A DNA stretch of 64,000 nt from the NCBI RefSeq assembly GCF_000208865.1, contig NC_018398.1, positions 1,364,001 through 1,428,000 on the forward strand, given 5' to 3'. Source of the DNA: Neospora caninum Liverpool (taxonomy: Eukaryota; Apicomplexa; Conoidasida; Eucoccidiorida; Sarcocystidae). The translations under genes and the position numbers were made by a program. Positions within the stretch are counted from its first letter, which is position 1. Each line of letters begins with the position of its first letter. Positions 60,905-64,000 of the stretch are shown in pieces. The notes below the pieces were generated by a model, which saw nothing but the letters and a program-made list of their open reading frames with translations, searched no databases and was not told the DNA's origin.

Positions 60905-63670
60905 AGGTTGTTTCTGTAGAGAATCGGGTATACATCGAAGCAACACGTATGCCTAGAAAGAGTGTGTGTAGAGCGATCTCATCCTTTATTCAAAAGAAAA
61001 TCCATGTAGATATCCAAAGGAGCGCGCTCTTTACCCTGTGCGCTTTCAGACGATGTATATATGGTTTTAGGGTGGAGCCCACAAACCGATAAATATATTT
61101 GACATACCCCATGCATACGTGTTTCTGCATATGTGCATCTAGATAAACAAATGCAGTCATGCGTGTGAAAACTTAAGGTCATGTCTTTCACGCTGCGCTG
61201 GGTCTTGTTTCTTTTCCACGTTCCTTTCGACCTCGGTGTTCCTGTACTAGGCCTCGAAGCCTTCCGATTTGTATGTCACGCCAATTGACATCAACATTCG
61301 AAGTGGACTTTGAAAGCACAACCTTTCAGTGCGTTTGCCTTTCTGCCTGTCAGTCCCTTCACGACACGTTGCCTGTCTCTATGTGAGTTCATGAACACTC
61401 CCGCCTTACATCTTTTTTTTTTCTGAAAACACTCCGCTTGCTGCTCCCGCGCAGGTCATCCCCTACCGCGACTCTGCGCTGACGCGCATTCTCCAGTCGG
61501 CTCTTGGAGGGAACAGCAAAACGTGCATGATTGCCGCGCTTTCGCCGGCTTCCGTAAATTACGAAGAGACACTTTCAACTCTCCGATATGCAGACCGAGT
61601 CAAGTCGATCAAGAACGAGGCTGTTGTCAACGAGAATCCTCTCGAGAGGCTCATTCGCGAGCTGAAGGCGGAGAATGAGAGACTGAAGAAGGTACGTTAC
61701 ACAGAAAAGTGGAGAGTGGCGTTGACCTAGCAGAGTCGAGAAAAAACCCTGGAGCTCAAGGCGGGACCGTTGTTATATGGAAACAGGTTCTCTCCCCGTC
61801 GCTCCACGCGCGCCGTCGTGGGATGGATTTGCCGAACAGACTCCAGCAGCACACACGGCGCAACTGACCAAGCTCACGTCGTGTAGCATTTTTCATTTAA
61901 CACCGGATGCGTCTAAAAATCCACATTTCTTCTCTCTCGCGGAGACTCTGTCTTGCTGTAGCAAAGAGAAGCGGTCCGTCTGTTTCCAGCAGGCCGCCGT
62001 TGTTACTGCAAGTTCTTCCTAGAACTTGAAAGAGACTGCTCGAGCCTACCCTGAGCGTTTAGGGCGTCAAGGAACACAGTCGAACCTGAACCCAGTGGAG
62101 AAAGACTGTCGGGATCACCGGTGTATGGGCCAAACGAGGAAGGACTGTGACCAGAGGCGGTGATCTCCCCCCCCCGGTCGCGAGAGGCTGCGCCCGAAGC
62201 TGATGCCGCGTTGTCTGTTCTCACGCCGAGTTCACTCGAGCACCTGGTGTCTTTGTTCCTGGTTTGCATGTTTTCCCCACGCCTCTCCGCCCCTGTGGGC
62301 AGGCAGCCGGAGGCGAGTTGGTCTTGGCGGACACTGGGAAGACGCAGGAGGAGATGGACAAGATGAAGCAACAGTACGAAGAAGAGTTGGAGGCGAACCG
62401 CCGAGCTCTGGAAGAGATGTCGAAGAGTTGGCAGCAGAAACTCGCGGAAGCGCAGGCACGCGACGCAGCGGCGGGTAAGGAGGCGCTCGACGAGAACCAG
62501 CCGTGTTTGAAGAACTTGAACGAAGACCCCTTTTTGTCGGGGAAGATCACGCTGAATCTGCCAGTGGGCAGCAGCACAGTAGGCAAGTCGAGCAGCGAGA
62601 TGAAGCCAACCTTTCAAATCGGCGGCCTAGGCGTGGTTGTGAATCACGCGACGCTCACATGTGCGGCAACGGGCGCCGACGGAAGCGCCTTCGAAGTCAA
62701 GCTGAGGGCGAGTGGGAAGACGCTGATCAACGGCGAGGCTCTGGCGCCGGAGGAAGAGCGGACTTTGTCTCACAGGGACCGCATCCTCTTTGGGCACGCG
62801 AACTTGTTTATCTACATCGACCCAGCGGAGGCAGACAGGTCGATGCCGTCGTGGGAAGAAGCGATGAAGGAGGCGAACAAGCAGAGCCTTGACGAGTACG
62901 GAGACACTGTAGGCTTGGACGCCGTGGCCAGCGCGAAGTTGCGGGAGATGGAGGCGAAGATGCAGGAAGAACGCGAGAAGATGGAGAGGGAGAAACGCGA
63001 ATGGGAGCGGCGCGTGAAGGACAAAGAAGCCCAGATGGTCACAGCCGAGGGCGCGGACGCCGTCGCACTGATGAAGCAGTTTGAGGAGGAGCGACGCCAA
63101 CACGAACTCGAGTTGGAGAAGAAGCAGAAGGAGTTAGACGAGAAACTGAGGAAACTGAGTGAAGAGCAGGAGGAAGAGAAGAAGACCCAAGAGGCGGAAC
63201 ATCGCGCACGCGTCGTGCTCGAGGAGATCTTGACTCGAACAATCATGCTGATTGAAGAAGCGAATTCAATCGCCGAAGAGCTCGGGATCGGCGTCTTCTT
63301 CTCCCCGAAGTTGACCATGAAGCACGACGGCCTTGACATCTCCCGAAAGGGAACGGCGACGAACGTCATGCAGCAAACTGAAATCCAAATTCGCGTCGAG
63401 CGACTCGACACAGATGTGGTAGAAGCATGGAAACTCGACCTCTTCGAACAGAAAATATTCGACATGCGCGAAGTGTACAACCAGTACATGTCTTCTGCGC
63501 CCGGAGAGTTCAAACGCCCCGAAGGAGCCGACGATCCTTTCGCATCTGATCCTGACTCGTACCAAGTAAACCACGAGAGAAACTCCACGCTTTCACTTCT
63601 CATGGACACCTGCTCGCAACACCACGTCGACAGAGATGTGTGTCCAACTGACACATTTGCGCTTGCCAAG
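59075..63670 (+). CDS. Kinesin-3 (KIF1/Unc104-type) motor with FHA domain (3' partial)
   Basis: Plus-end microtubule motor for cargo transport; the gene runs off the window. Exons are 59075-59693, 60502-60800, 61455-61691 and 62303 to at least 63565. An alternative last donor at 63670 exists, so the final 35 codons are uncertain. The N-terminal motor domain carries [12 protein letters not shown]-loop GQTGSGKS at 104-111, switch I NATSSRAH at 219-226, switch II DLAGSE at 257-262, and the neck-proximal [20 protein letters not shown] short coiled coil follows. Then comes the kinesin-3 hallmark [14 protein letters not shown] leading into an FHA domain (about residues 460-572) with [15 protein letters not shown] and [23 protein letters not shown] long Glu/Lys coiled coil follows. 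Any tail domain (such as PH) would lie beyond the window. Confidence 0.95.
60809..60902. repeat. Paired (TA)n microsatellites in kinesin intron 2
   Basis: Two TA runs, 60809-60838 and 60874-60902, separated by 35 bases. The first begins only eight bases after the exon 2 end, immediately beyond the GTCGGC donor. Confidence 0.93.
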
Positions 63671-63725
63671 GTATATCGCACACACACATACGCGCCTACT
63701 TTACCTCTCCATTTATGTCGATACA

Positions 63726-63741
63726 TATATATATATATATA
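63726..63741. repeat. (TA)n microsatellite
   Basis: Eight AT units in the kinesin intron that follows the last visible exon. Confidence 0.92.
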
Positions 63742-64000
63742 GTTTTATAGCGCTCTGTATGTAGATACAGAAATGCATAAAAATGTGTAGCGAATGTTTC
63801 TTGTAGGACCGCTTTCTTGATGTGTATCTCTCGACACACGTACGGCCCGACACGCACACGCAGGTGTCTAGCAATCTCCCGAGCCTTCTGCCTCGGAATT
63901 AATCCTCACAAGAATGCAGACCGCCGAATAAGCATGCGTAGGTCCACGCCCGACTCGAAGGCTGCGCTCGGGAGACGTTTTCCGCTGTGAGTGAGGTGGG

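Overview
This window looks like nuclear DNA of a coccidian apicomplexan of the Toxoplasma/Neospora/Hammondia group. The genes are intron-rich with GT-AG introns of a few hundred bases. Intergenic gaps run 1-4 kb, (TA)n and poly-G tracts sit in introns and spacers, and several proteins are very long and low in complexity. The conserved proteins point the same way, notably a PfPK5-like PSTAIRE kinase and a single-exon histone H3 with an [10 protein letters not shown] tail. I cannot name the species from sequence alone.

Layout, left to right. A 5'-truncated TOM40 gene (+, 9 exons, 2-4737) faces a single-exon multi-pass membrane protein (-, 6283-7371). A single-exon histone H3 (+, 9205-9615) faces a TAP42/IGBP1 (alpha4) PP2A-type phosphatase regulator (-, 10995-18178). 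I rebuilt the latter from 12 small exons whose phases all agree. Next come a type I membrane protein full of short Trp-centred motifs (-, 21326-25503) and a SET-domain protein (-, 28881-30746). After a gene-poor stretch with one doubtful minus-strand spliced candidate (34215-34920) lies the CDK1-like kinase TPK2/PfPK5 orthologue (+, 6 exons, 36123-38866). Then follow a long disordered hypothetical protein (-, 41690-47353, probably two exons) and a 1,662-residue protein (-, 50150-56584). This last one carries a C-terminal domain that resembles bacterial DUF3626. The window ends inside a kinesin-3 gene with an FHA domain (+, 59075 to beyond the end).

The genes do not form a pathway or operon. 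They are independent eukaryotic transcription units covering mitochondrial import, chromatin (H3, SET), cell-cycle and phosphatase signalling (TPK2, TAP42), microtubule transport, and lineage-specific surface or secretory proteins.

The most unusual items are the DUF3626-like fusion, which appears only when a large open frame is spliced at a donor overlapping its own stop codon, and the Trp-motif membrane protein with its six-cysteine module. Splice sites were inferred by eye from GT/AG sites, phase and family conservation. No RNA evidence or database search was available.
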